The notes beneath the pieces are model-generated. The model was not told where the DNA came from. It saw only the letters and a program-made list of their open reading frames with translations, and did not search any database. Below, in pieces: positions 53,044 to 61,734 of a DNA stretch of 64,000 nt; the first letter of the stretch is position 1, and every line of letters starts with the position of its first letter. A program made the position numbers and the translations under genes. The stretch is from DATJPY01 sp035506135 (GTDB lineage Bacteria > Myxococcota_A > UBA9160 > PR03), in NCBI GenBank assembly GCA_035506135.1, contig DATJPY010000076.1:1-64000 (forward strand). The letters run 5' to 3'.

Positions 53044-55560
53044 TTGGGGCGCACTGCAGGATGCCGCGCCGCGCTGTTGGCCCACGCGCTCTGGCTGCTG
53101 GCAGCGCCCGCCTCCATCGCCGCCGGCGATACCCACGATGCCTTCGACGTCACCGCCGACGAGGTCGAGTACCAGGCCGACCGCGACGTCTACATCGGGC
53201 GCGGCAACGTTCGCATCGTCCAGAAGGGACGCACCCTCACCGCAGACCGCGTGATCTTCAACGAGAAGACGCACGAGGGCGTTGCGATCGGCCACGTCGT
53301 GGTGGTGCAGGGCGACCTCGGGGCGGCCGTTCCTCCGCCGACGCGGCCGGGGCGACCGGCGACGGTCGCGGTCGGAGCCGCGGGTGACACGCTCGAGTCG
53401 GACTTCATGGCGTTCAACGTCGACAGCCTGCTCGGCGTCGTGTTCCACGGCCGGCTCGACTCGGCGAAGAGCAACTACGTGATGTCCGGCGACGAGATCC
53501 ACAAGACCGGCGATCAGAGCTACACGTTCGTCAACGGGAAGTTCAGCACCTGCCGCTGTCCGGATCCCAACTCGCGCCAGCCCTGGGCACTCACCGCCAA
53601 GCAGGCCGACCTCCAGATCGACGGCTACGCCAAGGCACAGAACGCGACGTTCCAGGTGCTCGGCATCCCGATCATCTGGTGGCCCTACGTCTTCTACCCG
53701 CTGAAGCGCGACCGCGAGACGGGCTTCCTGTTCCCCGACTTCGGCAGCACCAAGCAGGCGGGGGGCTACGTCTCGCTGCCGTTCTTCTGGGCGGCGCAGG
53801 ACAACGTCAACGTGATGCTGCGCGCGGAGTGGGAGGAGAAGCGCGGCTTCAAGCCCTCGTCCGACGTCGAGTACGTGTTCGGCGAGCGCGGCACGGGCGA
53901 GTTCTATGGCACCTTCATCCACGACGAGGACATCGACTCGGACGACCCGAAGACGCCCTTCTCGGACAACCGCTGGGCGGCGTCGTGGAAGCACCTGCAG
54001 GACCTCCCCGACCACGGCTGGCTCGCGGTGGACGGCGCGGCGGTGTCCGACAACCTCTATTCGCTCGACTTCCGCGACTTCGCCCGGTTCCTGCCGGACT
54101 TGTGGATGCAGTCGTCCGCCTTCGCCGGCAACCAGTTCGGCGACGCGAAGCGCTTCTCGCTGACGGGCGGCGTCGCGGTCGCCACCGACCTGCAGAACCA
54201 GACCGACCGCGACCGCGACCCGATGCTCCTGCAGCGCCTTCCCGACATCCAGCTCGAGGCGCTCCCCGAGCCGGTCGACGCGGTCCCGGGCGTGGTGGCG
54301 AGCAGCGGCGTCGAGTACACGCACTTCGCGCGCTTCGGCAGCCCGAGCGACCGCCACCTTCCGCGCAGCGAGCTGGTCGACGACCAGTTCTACGACACGG
54401 GCGCCGACGGCATCCCGAACGGCCGCGAGCGCGACAGCTCCGGCAACACGGTGACCTTCGACGCGAACCGCGACGACTTCATCACCGAGCTCAACGGGCG
54501 CTTCAACGAGGGCGAGCCGCTCGCCGACACGGGTCACCGCCTGGTGGTACAGCCGCGCGTGTCCTATCCGTTCCGCATCGCGGACCTCTTCGACGTGGTG
54601 CCGCAAGTCGGCTACTACGGCACGTACTACGACTCCGATCTGCAGGGCACGGCGGCCCGCAGCCTGTTCACCGGGCGCATCGACGTGAGCACGGAGTTCC
54701 AGGGCGCGCTCACGCTTCCGTTCAATCTCGGCGCTGCCTCGCACCACGTCATGCCTTTCTTCACCTTCGTAAGCGTGTCGGGGGCGGGGCAGAACGGGAA
54801 TCCGCTGTTCACGCCCCCGACCGCCGTGCCGCAGGACCGGCTGCGCGAGCTCGACGTCGACAACGTCATCCTCGATCCGTCGGATCGGATCAAGGAGGCC
54901 GACAACGCCGTCTTCGGCATCCAGAACCGGCTCTTCCGGCTCGACGACTCGTCGCTGTTCGGCGACATCGTCGTGTCGGCCGAGTACCGGGCCGCCCAGC
55001 GCGACTGGGGTCCCGCGATCCTGCAGGGCACCACCCAGCTTCCCGCCGGGCTGGCCCTCCGCTTCCAGAGCGTCTACGAGGTCGACAAGAAGCAGTTCAG
55101 CGACGGCCTCGCGGAGATCTGGTGGTCGCATCCGTTCGGCCACTCGTTCTCGATCGCCTATCGGTACCTGGCCCAAGACGAGATCCCGAAGCTGTTCGAG
55201 GACTTCGCGTTCAAGGACGAGCGCTACCAGCGGTTCGACTCCGCGTTCACGAAGGTGAACCAGATCAGCGGCAGCGGGCGCATCCAGCTCACCCATCAGT
55301 GGGCGCTCACGTACCTCGGCTCGTACAGCTTCGAGAACAGCTTCAGCCTCTCCCATCGCTTCGGGGTCGAGTACCTCTCCCGCTGCCGGTGCTGGGCCGC
55401 GCGCCTCGAGTTCGACGACAACGTGGTGACCGGTCTGCAGTGGCACCTGCAGTACCGGCTGCTCGGCCTCGGCGACGACGCGGCGCATCCGTTCACCGGC
55501 CGCGGCAGCGGCGCCACCCGCGCCTTGACCCAGCAGGGAAATCGGTCCGGCATCTTTTGA
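53044..55560 (+). CDS. lptD: LPS-assembly protein LptD
   Basis: TTG at 53044, 838 residues. A signal peptide (about 1-27) leads to the OstA/LptA-like beta-jellyroll (about 33-135: D-E-V-E-Y-Q-A, G-N-V-R-I-V-Q-K-G). The long beta-barrel follows, with the W-W-P-Y-V-F-Y-P-L-K-R-D-R-E-T-G-F-L-F-P segment at its start. Cysteines C170/C172 and C781/C783 are placed like the pairs that form the inter-domain disulfides of E. coli LptD. It inserts lipopolysaccharide into the outer leaflet. LptE and other lpt genes are not here. The trp operon begins 54 bases later. Confidence 0.93.
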   Translation: MGRTAGCRAALLAHALWLLAAPASIAAGDTHDAFDVTADEVEYQADRDVYIGRGNVRIVQKGRTLTADRVIFNEKTHEGVAIGHVVVVQGDLGAAVPPPTRPGRPATVAVGAAGDTLESDFMAFNVDSLLGVVFHGRLDSAKSNYVMSGDEIHKTGDQSYTFVNGKFSTCRCPDPNSRQPWALTAKQADLQIDGYAKAQNATFQVLGIPIIWWPYVFYPLKRDRETGFLFPDFGSTKQAGGYVSLPFFWAAQDNVNVMLRAEWEEKRGFKPSSDVEYVFGERGTGEFYGTFIHDEDIDSDDPKTPFSDNRWAASWKHLQDLPDHGWLAVDGAAVSDNLYSLDFRDFARFLPDLWMQSSAFAGNQFGDAKRFSLTGGVAVATDLQNQTDRDRDPMLLQRLPDIQLEALPEPVDAVPGVVASSGVEYTHFARFGSPSDRHLPRSELVDDQFYDTGADGIPNGRERDSSGNTVTFDANRDDFITELNGRFNEGEPLADTGHRLVVQPRVSYPFRIADLFDVVPQVGYYGTYYDSDLQGTAARSLFTGRIDVSTEFQGALTLPFNLGAASHHVMPFFTFVSVSGAGQNGNPLFTPPTAVPQDRLRELDVDNVILDPSDRIKEADNAVFGIQNRLFRLDDSSLFGDIVVSAEYRAAQRDWGPAILQGTTQLPAGLALRFQSVYEVDKKQFSDGLAEIWWSHPFGHSFSIAYRYLAQDEIPKLFEDFAFKDERYQRFDSAFTKVNQISGSGRIQLTHQWALTYLGSYSFENSFSLSHRFGVEYLSRCRCWAARLEFDDNVVTGLQWHLQYRLLGLGDDAAHPFTGRGSGATRALTQQGNRSGIF

Positions 55561-55585
55561 CTCCGTCGCCCGCGTTTGATACCAA
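55557..55585 (+). promoter_or_regulatory. Candidate promoter of the trp operon
   Basis: TTGACT at 55557-55562 overlaps the lptD stop. A weak TACCAA (55580-55585) follows at 17 bases, or TGATAC at a shorter spacing. A short hairpin-forming CGGGG...CCCGG comes before the trpG start at 55615. There is no leader peptide with repeated tryptophan codons in the 54-base gap. The call is weak. Confidence 0.3.
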
Positions 55586-55614
55586 CGGGGCTTTCGCCCG
55601 GATCGCTCCGCACC

Positions 55615-56214
55615 GTGTCGCTCCGAATCCTCATGATCGACAACTACGATTCCTTCACCTTCAACCTGGTCCAGCTGCTCGGGGACCTGGGGGCGGACGT
55701 GGAGGTGGTGCCCAACGACGGCGGGCCGCTCGCCGCGCTGTGCGACCGCGCCCCGGACGGCGTGGTGCTGTCTCCCGGGCCGGGGGCGCCGGAGCAGGCC
55801 GGCCTCTCGCTGCCGGCGGCACGCGCGTTCGCGGGCCGTGGGGTTCCCCTGCTCGGGGTCTGTCTGGGCCACCAGGCTCTCGGCGCCGCCTTCGGCGCCC
55901 GGGTGGTGCGGTCGCGCGCGCCGCGACACGGCAAGGCGATCGCGGTCGAGCACGACGGGCGCGGCGTCTTCGACGGCCTCCCGCGCCCGTTCGAGGCCAT
56001 GCTCTACCACTCGCTGGTGGTGGACGAGGTCGATCTCCCCGACGTCCTCGAAGTGTCGGCGCGCGGACCCGAGGGCGAGGTCATGGGCCTGCGACACCGC
56101 GCGCTGCCGGCGGAGAGTGTGCAGTTCCACCCCGAGTCGATTGGAACGCCGACGGGCCGCGCGCTGGTCGCCAACTTCGTCCGGCGCTGCGCCGGCACCG
56201 CGGAGCCGGGATGA
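55615..56214 (+). CDS. trpG: Anthranilate synthase glutamine amidotransferase TrpG/PabA
   Basis: GTG at 55615, 199 residues. The class I amidotransferase triad is visible: nucleophile C83 in G-V-C-L-G-H-Q and the histidine-glutamate pair in Q-F-H-P-E-S. M-I-D-N-Y-D-S-F-T-F-N is the TrpG/PabA signature. It supplies ammonia to the synthase subunit for anthranilate (and possibly aminodeoxychorismate). The TrpE partner is not in the window. Its stop overlaps trpD by ATGA. Position at the head of trpDCFBA argues for TrpG over a PabA-only role. Confidence 0.94.
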   Translation: MSLRILMIDNYDSFTFNLVQLLGDLGADVEVVPNDGGPLAALCDRAPDGVVLSPGPGAPEQAGLSLPAARAFAGRGVPLLGVCLGHQALGAAFGARVVRSRAPRHGKAIAVEHDGRGVFDGLPRPFEAMLYHSLVVDEVDLPDVLEVSARGPEGEVMGLRHRALPAESVQFHPESIGTPTGRALVANFVRRCAGTAEPG

Positions 56215-57221
56215 GCGTGCGCGAGGCGCTCGCCGTCGCGGCCCGGCGCGAGGACGTGCCGGCACCGCTCCTGGAGGCGGCGTTCGGGGAGATCATGGAC
56301 GGCAAGGCCAGCCCGGCGCTCGTGGCGGGTCTGCTGGTGGCTCTGCGCACCAAGGGCGAGAGCGTCGACGAGATCGTCGCGGCGGCGCGCGCGCTGCGCG
56401 CGCGCGCCGAGCGCGCGCCGCTGCCGGATGCGCGCGCGATCGACACCTGCGGAACCGGCGGCGACGGCGCAGGCACCTTCAACGTGTCGACCGCCGTCGC
56501 CTTCGTGGTGGCGGGAGCCGGCGTCCCGGTCGCCAAGCACGGGAACCGCGGCGCGACCAGCCGGTCCGGCAGCGCCGACGTGCTCGAGGCCCTCGGCGTG
56601 CGCGTCGACCTGCCGATCGCGCGCGCCGCCGAGATCGTCCGCGAGGTCGGCATCGGCTTCCTGTTCGCGCGCCGCGCGCATCCCGCCATGCGCCAGCTCG
56701 CCGCGGTGCGCGAGGAACTCGGCGTGCGCACGCTGATGAACTGCCTCGGGCCGCTGGCCAACCCGCTCGGCGTGCGGCGCCAGCTCGTCGGCGTCTACGC
56801 GTGCGAGCTGGTCGAGCCGCTCGCGCGCGCCCTCGCCGCGCTCGGCGCCGACGCGGCGCTCGTGGTGCACGGTGACGACGGGCTCGACGAGATCACGACG
56901 ACGACCACGAGCCGCGCGGCGCGCTGGGCCGACGGGCGGCTCGAGATGCTGGTGATCGACGCCGCCTCGCTCGGCTTCGCGCGGGCCCGGCGCGGCGACC
57001 TCGTGGGCGGCGATGCGCGCGAGAACGCGAGGCTGGTGCGCGAGGTCCTGTCGGGCGCCGCGACGCCGCGCCGCGACATCGTGCTGGTGAACGCCGCGGC
57101 GGCGCTCTGGGTGGCGGGCGCCGCGGATCTGGGAGCCGGTCTCGCGCAGGCGCGCGCCAGCATCGATTCGGGCGCGGCGCTGGCGAAGCTCTCGGCGCTC
57201 GCCGAGGCTACGCACCGATGA
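56211..57221 (+). CDS. trpD: Anthranilate phosphoribosyltransferase TrpD
   Basis: 336 residues. The PRPP-binding G-T-G-G-D-G (in D-T-C-G-T-G-G-D), N-V-S-T-A, and K-H-G-N-R-G-A-T-S segments are diagnostic. N-C-L-G-P-L-A-N-P follows. It attaches phosphoribose to anthranilate. An odd T-T-T-T-T-S run in the normally D-E-x-T region keeps the essential aspartate-glutamate (G-L-D-E-I). It overlaps trpG and trpC by four bases each (ATGA), so translation is coupled. Confidence 0.97.
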   Translation: MSVREALAVAARREDVPAPLLEAAFGEIMDGKASPALVAGLLVALRTKGESVDEIVAAARALRARAERAPLPDARAIDTCGTGGDGAGTFNVSTAVAFVVAGAGVPVAKHGNRGATSRSGSADVLEALGVRVDLPIARAAEIVREVGIGFLFARRAHPAMRQLAAVREELGVRTLMNCLGPLANPLGVRRQLVGVYACELVEPLARALAALGADAALVVHGDDGLDEITTTTTSRAARWADGRLEMLVIDAASLGFARARRGDLVGGDARENARLVREVLSGAATPRRDIVLVNAAAALWVAGAADLGAGLAQARASIDSGAALAKLSALAEATHR

Positions 57222-58012
57222 GCGAGGGCGTGCTCGCCGAGATCCTGGCGCACAAGCGCGAGGAGGTCGCCGACGCCAAGCGTCGGGTCCCGCCGCAGGC
57301 GATGCGCGAGCGGGCGGCCGCCGCTTCGGAGCCCACGCGCGGCTTCCGCGCGTCGCTCCTCCGGGCACCGCGGCCGCGCGTCGTCGCCGAGCTGAAGCCC
57401 CGCTCGCCGAGCCGCGGCGTGATCCGCGCCGACTTCGATCCCATCGGCTGCGCCAAGGCGTATGCGGACGCCGGCGCCGCGGCGCTCTCGGTGCTCACCG
57501 ATCGGCGCTACTTCGGCGGGGATCTCGCGCTGCTCGAGGCCGTGCGCCGCGAGGTGGCGCTCCCGCTGCTGCGCAAGGACTTCGTCGTCGATCCCTACCA
57601 GGTGGACGAGGCGCGGGCCGCCGGGGCCGACGCCGTCCTGCTGATCGCGCGCGCGCTCGCGCCCGAGGCGCTCGTGGCGCTGCGCGAGCGGGCCGCAGGC
57701 CTCGGGCTCGACGCGCTCGTCGAGGTGCACGACGCGGACGAGCTCGAGATCGCCCTCGCCGCGGGTGCCGACTTGGTGGGCATCAACAACCGCAATCTCG
57801 CTACGTTCGAGACCGATCTCGCGACCAGCGAGCGGCTCGCCCCGCAGCTCGCGGGCCGGGGGGTCGTCGTGGTGGCCGAGAGTGGCATCTTCACGCACGC
57901 CGACGTGCGCCGGCTCGAGGCGGCCGGCGCCGACGCCGTGCTCGTCGGCGAGGCTCTGATGCGCGAGCCCGACGTGGGCCGCGCCCTCGCCGAGCTACGG
58001 GGGAGGCCGTGA
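57218..58012 (+). CDS. trpC: Indole-3-glycerol-phosphate synthase TrpC
   Basis: 264 residues, standalone rather than fused to TrpF. V-V-A-E-L-K-P-R-S-P-S carries the catalytic lysine, L-R-K-D-F-V-V-D the second lysine, and G-I-N-N-R-N-L and V-A-E-S-G-I the phosphate-binding end of the barrel. It closes the indole ring from CdRP. Coupled by ATGA to trpD and by GTGA to trpF. Confidence 0.97.
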   Translation: MSEGVLAEILAHKREEVADAKRRVPPQAMRERAAAASEPTRGFRASLLRAPRPRVVAELKPRSPSRGVIRADFDPIGCAKAYADAGAAALSVLTDRRYFGGDLALLEAVRREVALPLLRKDFVVDPYQVDEARAAGADAVLLIARALAPEALVALRERAAGLGLDALVEVHDADELEIALAAGADLVGINNRNLATFETDLATSERLAPQLAGRGVVVVAESGIFTHADVRRLEAAGADAVLVGEALMREPDVGRALAELRGRP

Positions 58013-58632
58013 ACGTTCGAGTCAAGATCTGCGGCATCACCAGTCCCGACGACGCGCAGGCCGCGGTCGACGCGGGCGCCGACCTGATCGGACTCAACTT
58101 CGTGCCGGGAGCGCCCCGGGTGCTCCAGCTCGCGCAGGCCGACGCGATCGCCTCCCGGGTCGCTGGCCAGGTGGAGCTCGTGGCCGTCTTCCGGGACGCC
58201 GCCTGGAGCGAGATCGAGCGGGTGTTACGGCGCATCGAGGTGGAGCGCATCCAGCTGCACGGGGACGAGCCGCCCGAGGACGTCGAGCAGGTCGATCTCC
58301 CCACCATCAAGGCGCTGCGCGGCGCCGACGAGGAGGCGGCGGCGCGCTACCCGGGCTCGATCCTGCTGCTCGACCACCCGACGCACGGCGGCGGCCAGGG
58401 CAAGGCGTGGAACTGGGCCGATGCCGGCACCCTGATCGGACAGGGCTACGACGTGATCCTGGCGGGTGGGCTCGATCCGGAGACGGTCGGCACGGCGATC
58501 GAGGGCGTGGGCGACATGCTGCCCTGGGGCGTCGACGTCGCGACCGGCGTCGAGAGCGAGCCTCGCCGCAAGGACGCCGCCAAGATGCGCGCCTTCGTCG
58601 AGGCGGTGCGGCGCGCCGAGGGCAAGGAGTGA
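58009..58632 (+). CDS. trpF: Phosphoribosylanthranilate isomerase TrpF
   Basis: GTG at 58009, 207 residues. V-K-I-C-G-I-T holds the catalytic cysteine, and V-A-V-F, I-Q-L-H-G, L-L-L-D-H and L-A-G-G-L-D mark barrel strands. The D-V-A-T-G-V-E end is the phosphate site, where S-S-G-V-E is more common. It performs the Amadori rearrangement between TrpD and TrpC. The stop overlaps the trpB GTG (GTGA). Confidence 0.95.
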   Translation: MNVRVKICGITSPDDAQAAVDAGADLIGLNFVPGAPRVLQLAQADAIASRVAGQVELVAVFRDAAWSEIERVLRRIEVERIQLHGDEPPEDVEQVDLPTIKALRGADEEAAARYPGSILLLDHPTHGGGQGKAWNWADAGTLIGQGYDVILAGGLDPETVGTAIEGVGDMLPWGVDVATGVESEPRRKDAAKMRAFVEAVRRAEGKE

Positions 58633-59840
58633 GCGCGGCGCCGGCGCAGGATCCGCCGGGACGCTTCGGCCGCTACGGCGGCCGCTACGTGCCCGAGACG
58701 CTCGTCGCGGCGCTCGACGCGCTCGCGGAGGCCTGGCCGCGGATCACCGGCAGCCCGTCCTTCCGGGCCGAGCTGGACGACCTCCTGGTCCACTACGCGG
58801 GTCGTCCGACGCCGCTCTTCCAGGCGCGCCGGGTCGGCGCGGACCTCGGCGGCGCGCGCGTGTACCTGAAGCGCGAGGACCTCGCGCACACCGGCGCGCA
58901 CAAGATCAACAACGTGCTCGGGCAGTGCCTGCTCGCCCGTCACATGGGGAAGCGCCGCATCATCGCCGAGACGGGCGCCGGTCAGCACGGCGTCGCGACC
59001 GCCACCGCCTGTGCGCTGCTCGGCCTCGACTGCGAGGTCTACATGGGCGCGGAGGACGTGGAGCGCCAGGCGCCCAACGTCTTCCGCATGGAGCTGCTCG
59101 GCGCCTCGGTCCGGCCTGTCACGTCGGGATCGCAGACCCTCAAGGACGCCATCAACGAGGCGATGCGGGACTGGGTGACGAACGTCGAGACGACCTACTA
59201 CTGCATCGGCTCCGTGATGGGCCCACATCCGTACCCGACGCTGGTGCGCGACTTCCAGCGCGTCATCGGCGTCGAGGCGCGCCGCCAGGTGCTGGAGGCG
59301 GAGGGGCGTCTCCCCGACGCGCTGGTGGCCTGCGTCGGTGGCGGCTCCAACGCGATGGGCCTGTTCCATCCGTTCCTCGACGACGCCGAGGTGCGCCTGA
59401 TCGGCGTCGAGCCGGGCGGGGAGGGGATCGGCAGCGGCCGCCACGGCGCCACGCTGTGCGCCGGCGTGCCGGGCATCCTGCACGGCCAACGCACGCTCGT
59501 GTTGGCCGACGACGACGGACAGATCTTCCCGGCGCACTCGATCTCGGCCGGCCTCGACTACCCCGGCGTCGGGCCGGAGCACGCCTGGCTGCGCGACAGC
59601 GGGCGCGCCAGCTACGTCTCGGTGACCGACGAGGAGGCGCTGGACGCGTTTCTCTACCTGTCGCGGTTCGAGGGAATCATCCCCGCGCTCGAGAGCGCGC
59701 ACGCGATCGCCCACGTGCGGCGTCTGGCGCCGACGCTGGGCCGCGACGCCGTCCTGCTCGTGAGCCTCTCGGGCCGGGGCGACAAGGACGTACCGACCGT
59801 GCGCAAGATCCTGGCCGAGCGAGCCGCGAAGACGTCCTGA
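58629..59840 (+). CDS. trpB: Tryptophan synthase beta chain TrpB
   Basis: GTG at 58629, 403 residues. F-G-R-Y-G-G-R-Y-V-P-E-T opens it. The pyridoxal lysine is K92 in H-T-G-A-H-K-I-N-N. E-T-G-A-G-Q-H-G-V-A binds the carboxylate, and G-G-G-S-N-A the cofactor phosphate. It is of the TrpB1 type, partnered with TrpA. It makes tryptophan from indole and serine. The stop and the trpA ATG share one base. Confidence 0.98.
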   Translation: MSAAPAQDPPGRFGRYGGRYVPETLVAALDALAEAWPRITGSPSFRAELDDLLVHYAGRPTPLFQARRVGADLGGARVYLKREDLAHTGAHKINNVLGQCLLARHMGKRRIIAETGAGQHGVATATACALLGLDCEVYMGAEDVERQAPNVFRMELLGASVRPVTSGSQTLKDAINEAMRDWVTNVETTYYCIGSVMGPHPYPTLVRDFQRVIGVEARRQVLEAEGRLPDALVACVGGGSNAMGLFHPFLDDAEVRLIGVEPGGEGIGSGRHGATLCAGVPGILHGQRTLVLADDDGQIFPAHSISAGLDYPGVGPEHAWLRDSGRASYVSVTDEEALDAFLYLSRFEGIIPALESAHAIAHVRRLAPTLGRDAVLLVSLSGRGDKDVPTVRKILAERAAKTS

Positions 59841-60646
59841 TGGGCCGCATCGGCGAGCGCATGGCCGCCCTTCGCGCGCGCGGCGAGCGGGCGCTGGTGC
59901 CCTACGTGACCGCCGGCGATCCCGACCTCGGCGTGACGGAGGCGCTCCTGCCGGCGCTGGAGGCGGCGGGCGCCGATCTCCTGGAGATCGGCGTGCCCTT
60001 CTCGGATCCGGTGGCGGACGGCCCGACGATCCAGCGCGCGAGCGAGCGCGGCCTGCGCGCGGGCGCCACGCTGCGCCGCGTCCTCGGGCTGGTGAAGACC
60101 CTGCGCCCGCGCCTCTCGATCCCGCTGCTCCTGATGGGACACGCGAACCCCTTCCTGGCGATGGGCGAGCGCGAGTTCGCCGAGGCGGCCCGCGAGGCCG
60201 GGGTCGACGGCGTGATCATCCCCGACCTCCCGCCGGAGGAGGAGCCCGACTTCTTCGCCGCCCTCGAGGCCTGCGGGATCGACGCGGTGCTGCTCGCGGC
60301 GCCGACCACGCGCGAGGAGCGCCTCGCGATGCTGGCGCGCCGCACGCGCGGCTTCCTCTACTACGTGTCGCTGACGGGTGTCACCGGCGCGCGCAGCGCG
60401 CTCCCGCCGCACCTGGCGGAGAACCTGGCCCGCATCCGCCGCGTCTCCGACGTCCCGGTGTGCGTCGGCTTCGGCGTCGCGACGCCCGACCAGGCGGCGC
60501 GCATCGGCGAGCTGGCCGACGGCGTGGTGGTCGGCAGCGCCCTGGTGGCTCGGATCGCGGCGGCCGGCTCGCGCGAGCAGGCGGTCAGCGACGCGGCGGA
60601 GTTCGTGGCGGCGCTGAAGGCGCCGCTTCGCGGGAGGCGAGGCTGA
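59840..60646 (+). CDS. trpA: Tryptophan synthase alpha chain TrpA
   Basis: 268 residues. The catalytic glutamate is in L-L-E-I-G-V-P-F-S-D-P-V-A-D-G-P and the aspartate in I-I-P-D-L-P-P-E-E. S-L-T-G-V-T-G and G-F-G-V-A close the barrel. It cleaves indole-3-glycerol phosphate and channels indole to TrpB. It is the last gene of the operon and is followed by a hairpin that overlaps its stop. Confidence 0.97.
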   Translation: MGRIGERMAALRARGERALVPYVTAGDPDLGVTEALLPALEAAGADLLEIGVPFSDPVADGPTIQRASERGLRAGATLRRVLGLVKTLRPRLSIPLLLMGHANPFLAMGEREFAEAAREAGVDGVIIPDLPPEEEPDFFAALEACGIDAVLLAAPTTREERLAMLARRTRGFLYYVSLTGVTGARSALPPHLAENLARIRRVSDVPVCVGFGVATPDQAARIGELADGVVVGSALVARIAAAGSREQAVSDAAEFVAALKAPLRGRRG

Positions 60647-60655
60647 GCGCCTCGC
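60637..60655. terminator. Hairpin at the trpA stop between convergent genes
   Basis: GCGAGGC-TGAGC-GCCTCGC is a perfect 7-base stem with a 5-base loop. The trpA TGA lies in the loop. It sits between trpA and the convergent dipeptidase (stop at 60668). No U run follows on either strand, so intrinsic termination is uncertain. Confidence 0.4.
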
Positions 60656-60667
60656 GGGTCGCCGCCG

Positions 60668-61729
60668 CTAGCCGCGGATCGCCTCCACGACGCGCAGGAA
60701 GTTCCCGCCGAGGACCTTGCGGATGCGCTCGGCGCTCCAGCCGCGGCGGAGCATGTGCTCGACCAGGCGCGGCAGCTCGAGCGGCGAGCGCAGGTCGCGC
60801 GGCGGAACGATGGCGCCGTCCCAGTCGCTCCCGAGCGACGCGTGGTCCTCGCCCACGGTCTCGACGATGTGCGCCAGGTGGCGGACCACCGCGTCCGAGC
60901 GGCCGCCCCACCAGGGCTCGCCGAGGAAGCTCGACTGGTACATCACGCCGATCGTGCCGCCACTCCGCGCGATGGCCTGAAGCTGCTCGTCGTCGAGGTT
61001 GCGCCAGTGACGGTGCACGCCCGCGACACCGGTGTGGGTCACGATCAGCGGCAGCGTGCGGTCGTGGACGGCGACGGCGTCGAAGAAGCCCTCGCGGTTG
61101 ATGTGTGCGAGGTCGACCAGGATGCGCTTCTCGTCGAGGCGCCGCACGTAGTCCTTGCCGAAGTCGGACAGCCCCTCCCCGCGGCGGGCGCCGGCGCCGG
61201 GCGCGCTCGTCACGCCGATGCGGGACGACGACAGGTGGACGAGCGTGATGCGGACCACGAGGTCGTCGGGGATCAGGTCGAGCGCGTCGAGGTCGCGGTC
61301 CAGCGCATTGCCGCCCTGGATGCCGAGGAAGGCGCCGTGACGTCCCTCCGCGGCGGCGCGGCGGTACTCCGCCGCGTTGCGCACCACGCGGATCTCGCCC
61401 GGCACGCCCTCGAGGATGCCCTGGAGCCGCCGCAGGTTCTCGACCAGCACCTGCGGGCGGCGCGTCGCAGGCCGCAGCGGATTGGTGGTGATCACCCAGG
61501 TGGCGCCGCCGAGCCGGGCCGCGCGGACGCGCGGGAGGTCGACTTGCGAGAGGAACCACCCGGCGGTCGGGCCGAGGCCGTGCCGCCGGTGCAGGTCGTA
61601 GCCGAGGATCCGGGTCCAGATGAACGAGTCGAGGTGCAGATCGAGGACGTCGCTCGCGAGGTAGATCTCCACCGCCTCGCGCGAGACGTCGAGTCGACGC
61701 GCCCAGGCCGAGACGTCCGGCGTAGACAA
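60668..61729 (-). CDS. Membrane-dipeptidase-like peptidase (M19 family)
   Basis: 353 residues from a likely TTG at 61729. The M19 zinc site is L-D-L-H-L-D-S-F near the start, in place of the usual D-G-H-x-D, with V-D-L-A-H-I-N and I-V-T-H-T-G as later ligands. G-S-D-W-D-G-A is the C-terminal motif. Relatives hydrolyse dipeptides, including those with D-residues, or act on other amides. No signal peptide is seen. It starts 5 bases after the tocopherol-cyclase-like gene. The changed first motif suggests a non-standard substrate. Confidence 0.85.
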   Translation of the reverse strand: MSTPDVSAWARRLDVSREAVEIYLASDVLDLHLDSFIWTRILGYDLHRRHGLGPTAGWFLSQVDLPRVRAARLGGATWVITTNPLRPATRRPQVLVENLRRLQGILEGVPGEIRVVRNAAEYRRAAAEGRHGAFLGIQGGNALDRDLDALDLIPDDLVVRITLVHLSSSRIGVTSAPGAGARRGEGLSDFGKDYVRRLDEKRILVDLAHINREGFFDAVAVHDRTLPLIVTHTGVAGVHRHWRNLDDEQLQAIARSGGTIGVMYQSSFLGEPWWGGRSDAVVRHLAHIVETVGEDHASLGSDWDGAIVPPRDLRSPLELPRLVEHMLRRGWSAERIRKVLGGNFLRVVEAIRG

Positions 61730-61734
61730 CGGCG

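Noticed and set aside
52792..56265. 1157-codon minus-strand frame
   Set aside because: It is antisense to lptD and trpG, both complete and motif-bearing.
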